Shown: positions 9,363 to 18,939, counted from the stretch's first letter. The stretch is DNA of 64,000 bases from Lacihabitans sp. CCS-44 (GCF_024343735.1 NZ_RJUE01000060.1:248001-312000), one strand, 5' to 3'. Notes: generated by a model from the letters alone, not told the origin. Made by a program: numbers and translations.

Positions 9363-10244
9363 TTAAAATTTCACCTTTATTCCTTCCAAATAGGTTTTGC
9401 TTATTTGTCCGCATTCCAGAGCAGTCCTGCCCTTCACCGGAACCGAATCCAATTCTATAATATTCCAGCCCTTAAAACCTATTTTGTTAAGATTTTTGAA
9501 GATTCCTGGAAAGTCCACTTTTCCTTGACCTAATTCTACAAATCTATATCCTGACTTGTTCTCAGTATCAGGACGAGTGTCTTTTATGTGCGTGGCATAA
9601 ATGATATCTTTATATTTCAGAACGGCCTCTGCTGGCAAGCCGCCGCCTTGGTGATAATGTGCCACATCTAACAGTAGTTTTATATATCTAGTATCCATTT
9701 CGTTAACGATAATCTCAATTTCCTCAGGAGTTTCGCCTAATTGGTGCATGTGATTATGGTAGGCTGGCTGAATTCCTGTTTCTTCTAGCACAACTTTAGC
9801 CACGGCCGACATGTTTTTGGCGTATTTGGTAAGTTCTTCCTTGGTTGGTTGTCTATCTTTTGGTCTTGAGGTATTTGTAATTTGTAGAGAATGGCCACCA
9901 AGAGCCTTTATAAATTTTGCATGATTTAGGTGAGTTTCCGTGTCTTTTGAGATATCGTCAGTTATGCCCACGTTGCCACTAGAAAACATGGCTAAGCTAA
10001 GTTTTGCTGACTCAATCGTAATCTTTAAATCTTCGGGTTTATCCTTAAAAATAGGATACGTATTAGCTCTTAACTGAATACCCTTAAAGCCTAAGGCTGC
10101 AATGTCCTTGATAGCAACTAAATCGTTTCCACTCCATGTAATGGCCGAATATGCCATTTTTTGGTTGTATTTGGCTGCAAACGCATCAAATTGTGATGCC
10201 AAAACCAAGCTTGCTGCTGACTGAATAAATGTACGTCTGTTCAT
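9363..10244 (-). CDS. sugar phosphate isomerase/epimerase-like TIM-barrel protein, exported
   Basis: 293 residues with a Tat-like signal (MNRRTFIQSAASLVLASQF). The AP-endonuclease-2 TIM-barrel fold shows its metal-site strands: PAYHNHMHQLG (about 170), LLLDVAHYHQGGG (about 200), YATHIKDTRP (about 225) and a late WNIIELDS. Members act as xylose isomerase-like epimerases, or as hydratases/dehydratases on keto sugars. Next to DUF1080 and Gfo/Idh/MocA genes, the hydratase/isomerase step of the 3-keto-glycoside route is the best guess. It is preceded on its strand by the susD terminator, so it may have its own promoter or depend on readthrough. Confidence 0.85.
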   Translation of the reverse strand: MNRRTFIQSAASLVLASQFDAFAAKYNQKMAYSAITWSGNDLVAIKDIAALGFKGIQLRANTYPIFKDKPEDLKITIESAKLSLAMFSSGNVGITDDISKDTETHLNHAKFIKALGGHSLQITNTSRPKDRQPTKEELTKYAKNMSAVAKVVLEETGIQPAYHNHMHQLGETPEEIEIIVNEMDTRYIKLLLDVAHYHQGGGLPAEAVLKYKDIIYATHIKDTRPDTENKSGYRFVELGQGKVDFPGIFKNLNKIGFKGWNIIELDSVPVKGRTALECGQISKTYLEGIKVKF

Positions 10245-10268
10245 GATTTTTTTGGTTGAATTTTAGAA

Positions 10269-10300
10269 AAGAAAACCCCGAATCTCTCCGGGGTTTTCTT
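10269..10300 (-). terminator. rho-independent terminator after susD
   Basis: A perfect 12-base inverted repeat (10269-10280 with 10289-10300) with C/G core CCCCG/CGGGG and an eight-base loop. On the minus strand the stem ends in TTTTCTTTTCT. It separates the susCD pair from the downstream enzyme genes and could lower their expression relative to susCD. Confidence 0.8.
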
Positions 10301-10319
10301 AAGAATAAAATAAGGAATA

Positions 10320-11987
10320 TTAATATCCTGGGTTTTGTGCAAATGAACCTGGGGCTGCACGGTCAATTTGTGTTTGCGGTATCGGACGGAGATAGTGCTT
10401 CTCCGCAATAGCCGAGGCTTGCGGATTGTTCTTCTTAACTCTGTCTACTAATATGCCCCAACGCTTAAGGTCCAACCAGCGTGTCTGCTCACCAGCTAAT
10501 TCACGAGCACGCTCGTCTACTATAAAATCAAATGTAAGTTGATCCGCAGTAATTTTCATAGCTTCTTTCTTACCCGGCCAAGCTGCTCTTTCTCTCACCA
10601 TATTTACATCTGCTAGTGCTTCTGCTTTTTTACCCATTTGGAACATGGCCTCTGCTCTCATCAAATATATATCTGCCAATCTCCAAACAAAGTAATCTCT
10701 TGAACCTCTTGGCTCAGTTCTATCCGAACGTTTGGTATCAAAGAATTTCTGCAAGGTTGGGAAAAGTGCCTCATTGTATACACTAGGAACCAACACTTGA
10801 TATTTCTTTGTAGCTCTTTCTTCTTTACTCATTTCGTATCCTGGGATAAAAATCGTAGTATCCCCTGCTGCAAAAGTTACCTTTGCCTTCGAGTTGTCAA
10901 AAGAAGTATTAAACGTACCAGGGCTATTTGATTTCCAAGTATCTCTAAATGATTTCTTGTAACGTGAGTCGTTTGTTCTATCAGCAAAAACATTGTTTAA
11001 TAAATACGAAGTAGGTCTCAATCTTTTGAATGGACGACCGTAGAATACGTCACGAATCATACCTGCTTGCGTGTCATATTGCATACCAAAGTATAGGTGT
11101 AGGTTGTTACCACCACCGCCTTCGCCACCCACATTGGTCGCGTTTGCAATCATGTCTGTAGTATATTGTACCGCAAAAACTACCTCTGCATTTTGCTGAT
11201 TATCTTCGTTATGAACCGCCGCAAAATCATCTAACAACTTAAAAGTATATTTGGTGATAAGGTTGGTACACAAATCAGACGCTTTCTGAAAATCATCCGC
11301 AGCTTTGTTTGGGCCATAAGCCTTAGCCAAATAAACCTTAGCCAATAGAGCTTCAGCAGAGGCTTTAGTAGCTCTACCATAATCGGCTGAGTGTGCTTTA
11401 TTCTCAAGATCGGCAATAGCGTCATTACAATCTTTTATTATTTGAGCATAAACCTCGGCCTCAGAATTTCTCTTTGTCTCTTTTGTAGGAGCTAAAGTTT
11501 CGGTTAACCTTAAATTTAAAGGTCCATATTGTTGTAACAATATATAATAATAATGAGCTCTCAAAAACTTAACTTCAGCAACTCTCAGTTTTTTTGTAGC
11601 GTCAGAAACACCTGTAACTGCTGCTGCACGATCAATAACAGCATTACAAGTGTTTATACCTCTATACATTTCGTCCCAAAGGATGTTCATGTAATCAACC
11701 GTTGGTTGGATTTGATTGTCATAAAAATGAAATCCTTTATAACCACCGTCTGCTCCCGTAGCGTAAATGTCAGTGCCATATTCGGTCAATGTAAGACCTA
11801 ATTGTGTACCGTAGAATGTTCTCAAAGAAGAATAAGCTGCCTTTGTAGCATCCTCAAATCCTTTAGCAGTACTCATATAGTCATTACCGATGTTAGAGAT
11901 AACCTCTTCTTTAAGTAAATCTTGGCAAGAGGTACTCATGAGCAACAAGCCACCTAATGCAAATCCTTTTATTTTATTTATATTCAT
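10320..11987 (-). CDS. susD: SusD/RagB-family outer-membrane glycan-binding lipoprotein
   Basis: The ATG at 11987 is preferred over a TTG nine bases upstream. The 555-residue product has a lipoprotein signal with Cys at about residue 21 (LLLMSTSC). The SusD N-terminal helical region (EDATKAAYSSLRTFYG, YRGINTCNAVIDRA, FLRAHYYYILLQQYG) is clear, as is the C-terminal segment (RLADIYLMRAEAMFQMGK, ERARELAGEQTRWLDLKRWG). SusD proteins cap a SusC channel and bind the oligosaccharide. It lies 13 bases after susC, so the two are co-transcribed. The gene symbol is a family label and not proof of starch binding. Confidence 0.95.
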   Translation of the reverse strand: MNINKIKGFALGGLLLMSTSCQDLLKEEVISNIGNDYMSTAKGFEDATKAAYSSLRTFYGTQLGLTLTEYGTDIYATGADGGYKGFHFYDNQIQPTVDYMNILWDEMYRGINTCNAVIDRAAAVTGVSDATKKLRVAEVKFLRAHYYYILLQQYGPLNLRLTETLAPTKETKRNSEAEVYAQIIKDCNDAIADLENKAHSADYGRATKASAEALLAKVYLAKAYGPNKAADDFQKASDLCTNLITKYTFKLLDDFAAVHNEDNQQNAEVVFAVQYTTDMIANATNVGGEGGGGNNLHLYFGMQYDTQAGMIRDVFYGRPFKRLRPTSYLLNNVFADRTNDSRYKKSFRDTWKSNSPGTFNTSFDNSKAKVTFAAGDTTIFIPGYEMSKEERATKKYQVLVPSVYNEALFPTLQKFFDTKRSDRTEPRGSRDYFVWRLADIYLMRAEAMFQMGKKAEALADVNMVRERAAWPGKKEAMKITADQLTFDFIVDERARELAGEQTRWLDLKRWGILVDRVKKNNPQASAIAEKHYLRPIPQTQIDRAAPGSFAQNPGY

Positions 11988-12000
11988 GATAATCAATGCT

Positions 12001-15000
12001 TTAGAATTTAATATTTAAACCAAATGTAGTTACCGTTGTTGATGGCGTAACCCCACTAGTAACCTCGGTTGTACCTGTCGCAGAAGTAGTGATAGCCGCT
12101 TCAGGATCTACACCATTGTATTTAGAAAGATAAGTTGACCAAATTTTAGGTTGCTGAATAGAAGAATACAAACGTATCGACTCCGCACCAATCTTCTTGG
12201 CAATTCCTTTGCTGAATGTATATCCAAAGTTGACATTTCTCAGCTTTATGAAGCTACCGTCGTAGTAGAACAATGTTGAGTTATAAACAGGGAACTCTTG
12301 GTTGCTTTTCGGACGAGGAAACTCATTAGTTGGGTTCTCAGGAGTCCAATAGTCAACTTTGATTTGTTGGTAACGACCTGCTAACTGCAATTGGTTTCTA
12401 TGAAAGCCAGACAATATAGTGGTTCCAAAACGACCGAATAGGAAGAAACTCAAGTCAAATCCTTTGAATTCGAATCTGTTTGTAAGACCACCTGCCCACT
12501 TTGGCACGTCGTTACCAATAAGTGTACGGTCGTCAGCAGTAATTTTTCCGTCACCGTTGGTATCTTGTACTTTTATTTGACCCACCTCAGAACCAAAAGA
12601 TTTGGCTAAATCAGCCTCACTTGTTTGCCAAATGCCTTCTTTTTTCCAGTCAAAATATGTATTCAATGGGTATCCAATAAACCATCTATTACCTAAGTCA
12701 TCCACTTTACCATTATATAGTGATACAATTTCCTCCTTGTTTTTAGTAAATTGGAAATCCGTAGTCCATTTGAATCCATTTTTCGAATTTACATTAACAG
12801 TAGTCACACCTAACTCAATACCCTTGTTTCTTGTATGACCTACGTTGTTGCTGAAGAAATTAAATCCGATATCACCAGGTAAGAAATCATTAAGTAGTAA
12901 GCTCTTGGTATTGGTTTCATAGAATTCCAATGACCCTTGTACACGTCCACGATAAACTGAGAAATCCAAACCAATGTTGGCATTAGAAGAAGACTCCCAT
13001 CTCAAATCCGGATTACTAATTGTTCCTGGTCTAAATCCAAATGCACCCGTCGCACCGAAAGCATAAGTTGTACGTGCCAATAAACCTTGTGTTTGATAAG
13101 GGTTAACTCCTTGGTTACCCACTTTTCCCCAACCCGCACGAAGTTTTAACATATCAATGAAAGTTACATTCTTCATGAAGTCTTCATTAGTAATGTTCCA
13201 GCCTACAGCTACCCCAGGGAAGTTACCATATTTTGTATTTTCTCCAAAACGACTCGAACCATCGCGACGCATTGTAGCTGTTAACAAGTATTTGTCATTA
13301 AATGAGTAGTTAACACGACCCATGAATGAGTTAATGGTCCATTCTGTCAGACTTGACTGAACTCCCAAAACAGATGTTGCAGAATTTAAACTATGGAACG
13401 ATTGTGCCTGAGCTGGTATCCCTTGTACATCTGTTCTGTATCTTTCAAAATTGTCTTTTTGTATAGATTGAACACCCGTAACGTTCAAAGTATGTTTGCC
13501 AAAGGTTTTGCTGTAATTCAAGATATTCTCCATAGTCATGTTGAAACCAAAGCGATTCTCATTGAATGCCTGGGCATCTCCACGACGACGAGCGTTGGTC
13601 TCAGAACCAATGAACCTACCCCAACGCTGTTGAGTAAAGTCTGGGCCAAGGTTTAATTTGTAAGTCAAACCATCCAATATCTTAACCTCAGCGTAGATTG
13701 AGTTGAATATTCTATACTTTTTAGTATTGTCAATATTAACTCCGTCGACTATCTCTGAAAGAGGGTTAGACAAAAGAGCATCATTTGTTGGCTCGAATAC
13801 CAATGAACCATCTGCATTGTAGGCCGACCCAAGTGGATTGGCATTTAAAGTGTTACCATAAGGATTTAGGTTTTCACCATTTCTGACAGAGTACATCATA
13901 TAAGTTGACATACCTACTTTCAATCTTTTATTTACTTGGTGATCAATATTGGCACGAAGCGAATTACGCGTAAAATCTAAACCTTTTGTGATTCCTTTGT
14001 CTTGAAAAAATCCAGCTGAGATATAAAAAGATGTTCTATCGTTGCCACCTTGAATACCAACTGTATGGTTTTGCATCATACCCGTCCTAAGAATTAGGTC
14101 CTGATATTGGGTATTATTACCTGCCGCTAAACCTGCAGCAACTTTAGGATCTCCGCCCAAAACTGCAATTTTAGCATCAGCAGCAGGATCCGATTTGCCT
14201 GTTGGAACTGCATTTCCGGCAGCGTCTTTATAAAGGTTAGTCGCTCTGTAAGCCTCTCTTACATATTCTGCAAATTCTGCTCCCGAAAAAAGATCCAGTT
14301 TACTATAGGCATTTGAAGCACCAGCATAGGTGTCAAATGTTACAGTAGTTTTTCCTTTGTTGGCACCTCTTTTAGTAGTAACCAAAATTACACCATTTGC
14401 TCCCCTAGCACCATAAATGGCAGTAGCTGTGGCATCCTTTAGAACTTCCATTGATTGGATGTCATTCGGGTTGATGTCTTCATATCCAGCAGATAATGGA
14501 ATACCATCCACTACATATAATGGGTCGTTTCCAGCATTGAATGATCTACGACCACGAATAAGGATTCTCGGAGCCGAACCAGGCTTAGATCCAGACTGAG
14601 AAACGTCTACACCCGCAGCACGACCTTGAAGGGCTTGCCCAAGTGAAGTAAGCGGCATTTCAGTGATTTGCTTTGCTGTCACTTGTGAAATAGCACCTGT
14701 CATTTGGCTTTTTTTCTGGGTACCATATCCTACTACCACTACCTCTGAAAGAGCTGTTGCATCTTCTACTAAAGAGATATTGATTTGGCTTTTAGAACCA
14801 ATAACAACCTCTTGCGAAACATATCCAATGTAAGAAAATACCAAAGCGTTTTTGTCACTTGGAACATTTACACTGTACACTCCGTTTCCATCTGTTACAG
14901 CTCCGTTTGTTGAGCTCTTCACAGTCACACTCACACCTGGAAGGCCGCTGCCACCAGCATCAGTTACCTTGCCTGTAACCGCTCTTGACTGAGCCGCTGC

Positions 15001-15057
15001 AAACTGGGTTTGGAGGCATAAAAGCACCCCAACAAGAAAAAGTAAACTTTTCTTCAT
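12001..15057 (-). CDS. susC: SusC/RagA-family TonB-dependent transporter
   Basis: A 1018-residue TonB-linked outer-membrane protein. After the signal peptide (ends FAAAQ), a carboxypeptidase-regulatory-like domain opens with VTGKVTDAGGSGLPGVSVTV. Next come the TonB box region (LSEVVVVGYGTQKK), the plug domain (LQGRAAGVDVSQ, IRGRRSFNAGNDPLYVVDG, TAIYGARGANGVILVTTK) and a long beta-barrel ending in aromatic LNIKF. It imports the ligand bound by the adjacent SusD. The 238-base leader upstream holds a candidate promoter and repeated AT-rich motifs. Confidence 0.97.
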   Translation of the reverse strand: MKKSLLFLVGVLLCLQTQFAAAQSRAVTGKVTDAGGSGLPGVSVTVKSSTNGAVTDGNGVYSVNVPSDKNALVFSYIGYVSQEVVIGSKSQINISLVEDATALSEVVVVGYGTQKKSQMTGAISQVTAKQITEMPLTSLGQALQGRAAGVDVSQSGSKPGSAPRILIRGRRSFNAGNDPLYVVDGIPLSAGYEDINPNDIQSMEVLKDATATAIYGARGANGVILVTTKRGANKGKTTVTFDTYAGASNAYSKLDLFSGAEFAEYVREAYRATNLYKDAAGNAVPTGKSDPAADAKIAVLGGDPKVAAGLAAGNNTQYQDLILRTGMMQNHTVGIQGGNDRTSFYISAGFFQDKGITKGLDFTRNSLRANIDHQVNKRLKVGMSTYMMYSVRNGENLNPYGNTLNANPLGSAYNADGSLVFEPTNDALLSNPLSEIVDGVNIDNTKKYRIFNSIYAEVKILDGLTYKLNLGPDFTQQRWGRFIGSETNARRRGDAQAFNENRFGFNMTMENILNYSKTFGKHTLNVTGVQSIQKDNFERYRTDVQGIPAQAQSFHSLNSATSVLGVQSSLTEWTINSFMGRVNYSFNDKYLLTATMRRDGSSRFGENTKYGNFPGVAVGWNITNEDFMKNVTFIDMLKLRAGWGKVGNQGVNPYQTQGLLARTTYAFGATGAFGFRPGTISNPDLRWESSSNANIGLDFSVYRGRVQGSLEFYETNTKSLLLNDFLPGDIGFNFFSNNVGHTRNKGIELGVTTVNVNSKNGFKWTTDFQFTKNKEEIVSLYNGKVDDLGNRWFIGYPLNTYFDWKKEGIWQTSEADLAKSFGSEVGQIKVQDTNGDGKITADDRTLIGNDVPKWAGGLTNRFEFKGFDLSFFLFGRFGTTILSGFHRNQLQLAGRYQQIKVDYWTPENPTNEFPRPKSNQEFPVYNSTLFYYDGSFIKLRNVNFGYTFSKGIAKKIGAESIRLYSSIQQPKIWSTYLSKYNGVDPEAAITTSATGTTEVTSGVTPSTTVTTFGLNIKF

Positions 15058-15136
15058 AGTTAAAAAAATGGTTAAAAAATTAAAAAAATCTTAATAGTTC
15101 TAAGTTAATTTATACTTCTAAAAAACTAAGAAAAAT

Positions 15137-15185
15137 ATACTTTTCTTGGAAAATGAATACTTTTCTTAGAATTTATACAAAATTA
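15137..15185 (-). promoter_or_regulatory. candidate susC promoter and repeat operator
   Basis: On the minus strand TAATTTTG (15178-15185) matches the Bacteroidota -7 element TAnnTTTG. Downstream of it are two copies of ATACTTTTCTT (plus-strand 15137-15147 and 15157-15167), spaced 20 bases, or about two helical turns. The first is half of a near-palindrome spanning 15128-15147. A regulator site is plausible but unproven. Confidence 0.35.
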
Positions 15186-15295
15186 GCTACCTACTCCTTA
15201 GTTATCCTCCAAAAAAAAAGCAATTTATGATACGATTTTGACGACAATAGCCAAAAAAGTGTCGATAAAGTGTCATAATAAAATATTTTAAAAAA

Positions 15296-16681
15296 TCACT
15301 TGGATTTTGCGAATATTTTATCGGTTCCATATGGAGTTCTTTGAGATCGGCTGAGCATTTTGTTTGCGTTCTCGTTGTTTGTAAATCTTTCTGCTTTAGG
15401 ATCCCAAAGTAATTTTCCTGTTACTTTCATGGCCACATGACTTACCAAACAAACCGAACATGCTCGGTGGGCAATTTCTACGGGTGAAAGAACCGGTGTC
15501 TTTTTGAGGATACCTTCCAGCCAGTTGAGGTGATGCTCTTCACTTACTTGCAGTTTAATTTCGTTGTCTTTTATAACAGATGACAATATTTTCGGATCGC
15601 TTGCATCTAAGGCTTTTGCACTTTTGGCTGCGGAAACTGGATCACTTGCTGAGGCCACATAGTTTCCTCTCGAAACAAAAATCCATCCTTCAGTGCCTTC
15701 ATATCTTATACCGTTTGTGTAGCCTCCACTGGTATACATCGTTATTCCGTTGGCATACTCAGCTTTTACCATAAAGTCGCCGTGTACATTCCAAAGGCCC
15801 GCTTTTGGAAACTCCGCTACGGATTCAACAGATATTGGACCTGTAAGTTCAGTATCCATTCCCCATGCTGCTGAGTCAAAATGGTGTTGACCCCAACCCG
15901 TAATCATACCTGCTCCAAACTGTTCCATTCTGAGCCAGCCCGGTCTGTCGTAGCCTTTTTGTGGATGAACGCCAATTTCTGTGTAAGGCATATTTGGTGT
16001 AGAACCTAACCACATATCGTAATTGAAACCTTTTGGTACGGGCATTTCAGGAGCGGCGGGGCCTGCAGGATCGCCTGGCAGTCCAATTTTTACAGTATGT
16101 AATTTTCCTATTCTACCATTTCGAACCAACTCGGCAGCTATTCTGAATTGTGGAGAAGAACGCTGCTGAGTCCCTACTTGAAAAACAACGCCTGTTTTGT
16201 TTACAATATGAGCCAACTGCCTGCCTTCTGAAATAGTCAGTGATGTTGGTTTCTGTAAATAAATATGCTTCCCTGCCAAAGCGGCCTCCATAGCTGGTTG
16301 CGAGTGCCAATGATCAGGCGTACTTATCATAACGGCGTCAATGTCTTTATTGAGAAGCATTTCGCGGTAATCGTCATACATTTTGGTATCCATGTATTTA
16401 TCGTTACCCATCTTTTTTGCATAAAAACCATCAATTAGTCTTTTGCCATCTTCTAATCTATTTCTATCCACATCACATGCCGCCATGATTCTGGCAGACT
16501 CGTGTTTCAATGTGCCGGCCAAATCGTGGTCACGAGCTATTCTACCACAGCCTATTTGTCCAATGTTTACTTTATTACTTGGAGCATTTTTGCCAAAAAC
16601 CGACGCTGGCACTATGGTAGGCATTGCTATTCCGAGTGCGGCAGTTTTTAGCGTTTTATTTAAAAATTCTCTTCTTTCCAT
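15296..16681 (-). CDS. Gfo/Idh/MocA-family oxidoreductase, exported
   Basis: 461 residues with a Tat-like leader (MERREFLNKTLKTAALGIAMP). The nucleotide-binding fold begins at KVNIGQIGCGRIARDHD. The usual EKP motif appears as YLQKPTSLT, keeping the Lys that contacts cofactor and substrate while replacing the Glu. The substrate domain contains GAGMITGWGQHHFDSAAWGM. It belongs to the Bacteroidota group of exported sugar dehydrogenases that occur with DUF1080 genes. It lies 17 bases downstream of the oxidoreductase gene at 16699 and 238 bases upstream of susC, all on one strand. Confidence 0.9.
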   Translation of the reverse strand: MERREFLNKTLKTAALGIAMPTIVPASVFGKNAPSNKVNIGQIGCGRIARDHDLAGTLKHESARIMAACDVDRNRLEDGKRLIDGFYAKKMGNDKYMDTKMYDDYREMLLNKDIDAVMISTPDHWHSQPAMEAALAGKHIYLQKPTSLTISEGRQLAHIVNKTGVVFQVGTQQRSSPQFRIAAELVRNGRIGKLHTVKIGLPGDPAGPAAPEMPVPKGFNYDMWLGSTPNMPYTEIGVHPQKGYDRPGWLRMEQFGAGMITGWGQHHFDSAAWGMDTELTGPISVESVAEFPKAGLWNVHGDFMVKAEYANGITMYTSGGYTNGIRYEGTEGWIFVSRGNYVASASDPVSAAKSAKALDASDPKILSSVIKDNEIKLQVSEEHHLNWLEGILKKTPVLSPVEIAHRACSVCLVSHVAMKVTGKLLWDPKAERFTNNENANKMLSRSQRTPYGTDKIFAKSK

Positions 16682-16698
16682 GATTGAATATTGATGAT

Positions 16699-17856
16699 TT
16701 AAACGATTTCGATTTTTTGAGCTTTACTTTGGGCTTTAAGGGCAAGTTCCATGGCTAAGAAACAATGGTCTTGGGTCATGGCCGTCTCCGTACGATTCAC
16801 CACGTCATTTACCAGTTTTTCTCCGTAAGAAAGCGGAAACTCACTGCAATCGAAGTAGGCTGTCTCTTTGCTATTGGCCATATAAAGGTGGTTGCCCATG
16901 TCCTTTCTGGCTATATCTATGTTTTTTCTGATTTCTATAAAGCCTTCTGTTCCAAGAATCGTCAATCTACCGTCTCCCCAAGTTTTGAGACCATCTGGAG
17001 TAAACCAGTCTACTCGTATATAACCCATGCCCTGATTGCCCTTGAGCATCACATCGCCAAAGTCTTCGAAAGTCGGATATTGTTTATTGTTGAAATTTCC
17101 AATCTGAGAGGCCACAACTTGGGCCGATGTAGAACCTGTAAAATGCAAGAATTGATCAAACTGATGAGATGCAATGTCTGTGATTATTCCTCCAAAATAT
17201 TTCTTTTCAAAAAACCATGCGGGTCTAGTTTTAGGATTCATTCTGTGCGGGCCCATACCGATGGTCTGTAAAACCTTGCCTATTGCCCCTGCCTTCACCA
17301 GCTCGCTGGCTTTTTCAGTAGCACGGTTCTCGAATCTCTCACTGTATACTATAGAGAATATCCGACCGGTTTCTTTCTGTACCTTCTTGACTTCTTTGAG
17401 TTGCTTAAGGTCTGTAAGACCTGGCTTGTCTACCATGTAATCTTTTCCTGCTCTCATGGCTTTGATACCAATTGCTGCTCTTTCGTTTGGAATAGCTGAA
17501 CTAAGTATCAGATGAATCTCTTTATTTTCCAAAAGCATGTTTTCATCATTTACTCGGGGAGCGTTTGGAAATCGTTTGGCAAAGTCAGCTGCCAAGTCAT
17601 TTTCTTTGGCATAAAAACCCACCAATTCGCCTCCACCTCTTATAATGGCGTTGGCCATCGAATATATGTGTCCATGATTGGTACCAATTACTCCAAATTT
17701 TATTTTTGGAGCCAGGCTTTTAAAAAAGGCAGGAGCCTTCTCTTTATAAAATTTGGGTTCCGAATCTAAGTTTCCCATGAAAGGTAGCATACCGAGACCC
17801 GACAATTTTAATGAAGTATCTCGCAAAAAACTTCTCCTATCCTGTTGTTTTTTCAT
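16699..17856 (-). CDS. Gfo/Idh/MocA-family oxidoreductase, exported
   Basis: 385 residues with a leader carrying an RR pair (KKQQDRRSFLRDTSLKLSG). The Rossmann fold starts at IKFGVIGTNHGHIYSMANAI, and the conserved KP occurs in YMVDKPGLTDLK. The second domain has GGIITDIASHQFDQFLHFTG, with a His in the usual catalytic area. It is the shortest and most divergent of the three family members in this locus, so it probably acts on a different intermediate. It is the first gene of the minus-strand run and is divergent from the AraC gene at 18076, across a 219-base intergenic region. Confidence 0.88.
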   Translation of the reverse strand: MKKQQDRRSFLRDTSLKLSGLGMLPFMGNLDSEPKFYKEKAPAFFKSLAPKIKFGVIGTNHGHIYSMANAIIRGGGELVGFYAKENDLAADFAKRFPNAPRVNDENMLLENKEIHLILSSAIPNERAAIGIKAMRAGKDYMVDKPGLTDLKQLKEVKKVQKETGRIFSIVYSERFENRATEKASELVKAGAIGKVLQTIGMGPHRMNPKTRPAWFFEKKYFGGIITDIASHQFDQFLHFTGSTSAQVVASQIGNFNNKQYPTFEDFGDVMLKGNQGMGYIRVDWFTPDGLKTWGDGRLTILGTEGFIEIRKNIDIARKDMGNHLYMANSKETAYFDCSEFPLSYGEKLVNDVVNRTETAMTQDHCFLAMELALKAQSKAQKIEIV

Positions 17857-17909
17857 AATATAAGGTTGATTTTCTCTTATAATATTATTATTTTATATAA
17901 GAATTTTAA

Positions 17910-17917
17910 CAAAAATA
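17910..17917 (-). promoter_or_regulatory. candidate -7 promoter element for the sugar locus
   Basis: TATTTTTG on the minus strand fits TAnnTTTG and lies about 55 bases before the first oxidoreductase gene. No well-placed -33 TTTG was found. Confidence 0.35.
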
Positions 17918-18047
17918 GGGCTAACATTTCTCAAAAACTACTAAACAGATGCTTATTGTGGTGATATTTTGACAGTAAATTAGTACTTTATGTAAAAATA
18001 GTCTTAAAAACAGGTGAGTGCATGATAATTATATGACAGTTTTATAA

Positions 18048-18055
18048 TAAATTTG
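18048..18055 (+). promoter_or_regulatory. candidate -7 promoter element for the araC-type gene
   Basis: TAAATTTG fits TAnnTTTG and lies 20 bases before the ATG at 18076, implying a short leader. TGACAG occurs twice just upstream (near 17970 and 18034) and could be part of a regulator site. Confidence 0.35.
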
Positions 18056-18075
18056 GAAAAAAAATACCAATTCTC

Positions 18076-18939
18076 ATGAAACCTCAGCTTCTGAAAATTT
18101 CAAATCCGGCAGATACGTCGTTCAATTTGTTAAAAATGGACGGGCAGAATTTTCCTACACCTTGGCACTATCATCCTGAAATAGAGATAGTTCTGATGTT
18201 GGAAAGTACAGGCAAAAAGTATGTTGGCAGTAGTATTACTGACTTTGAGCCAGGAGACCTCTGTATGATTGGTAGTTTCTTGCCACATTATTATAAGAGT
18301 GATGAAGCATATATGAAAAACAACCCGAACTTGAGAGCAAGGTCTATGGTGGTGCATTTCAATACGGATTTTATTGGTAATCAGTTTTGGGAAACGCCCG
18401 AGAGCTATAACATAAAAAACCTGCTCGAAAGAGCGAAGAGAGGGCTGCAGTTTAGTAAGGAAACCTCTGCAAATATTCACCCAAAATTTGTGGAGATGTT
18501 TAACCTTGAAGGCATGGCACGCCTTTTAAAATTTTTGGAGGTACTAGATGATATGGCCAAAAGCAAAGATTTAGAGTTTTTGTCCACTGACCCAATACAA
18601 ATTAGAAATGAGGTGGATTCAGACCGTATAAAGAAAGTATTGGAGCATGTCAGTGAGAACTTTAAAAACCAAATTCGTCTTGATGATGTGGCTCAGCTGG
18701 CCAACATGAGTGAGTCGGCTTTTAGTAGATATTTTAAAAAAAGAACCAGAAAAACATTTTCGAATTTCCTTACCGACATCAGAATAGAATACGCCTGTAA
18801 ATTGCTCCAAAACGACAAACTGAGTATTTCGCAGATTGCTTTTGACAGTGGATTTTATAATCTTTCCAACTTCAATCGACAGTTTAAGGCCATAAAGAAA
18901 ATCACTCCTTTGGCTTACAGGATGAATTATCTAGATTGA
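18076..18939 (+). CDS. AraC-family transcriptional regulator
   Basis: 287 residues. The N-terminal cupin sensor contains TPWHYHPEIEIVLML, and the C-terminal AraC DNA-binding domain spans about residues 185-285 (ANMSESAFSRYFKKRTRK, then ISQIAFDSGFYNLSNFNRQF and PLAYRMNY). It is divergent from the first gene of the sugar locus, which makes it the leading candidate for its regulator. It ends 20 bases from the convergent LytTR response regulator gene. It is paralogous to the truncated AraC gene at the left edge of the window. Confidence 0.93.
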   Translation: MKPQLLKISNPADTSFNLLKMDGQNFPTPWHYHPEIEIVLMLESTGKKYVGSSITDFEPGDLCMIGSFLPHYYKSDEAYMKNNPNLRARSMVVHFNTDFIGNQFWETPESYNIKNLLERAKRGLQFSKETSANIHPKFVEMFNLEGMARLLKFLEVLDDMAKSKDLEFLSTDPIQIRNEVDSDRIKKVLEHVSENFKNQIRLDDVAQLANMSESAFSRYFKKRTRKTFSNFLTDIRIEYACKLLQNDKLSISQIAFDSGFYNLSNFNRQFKAIKKITPLAYRMNYLD

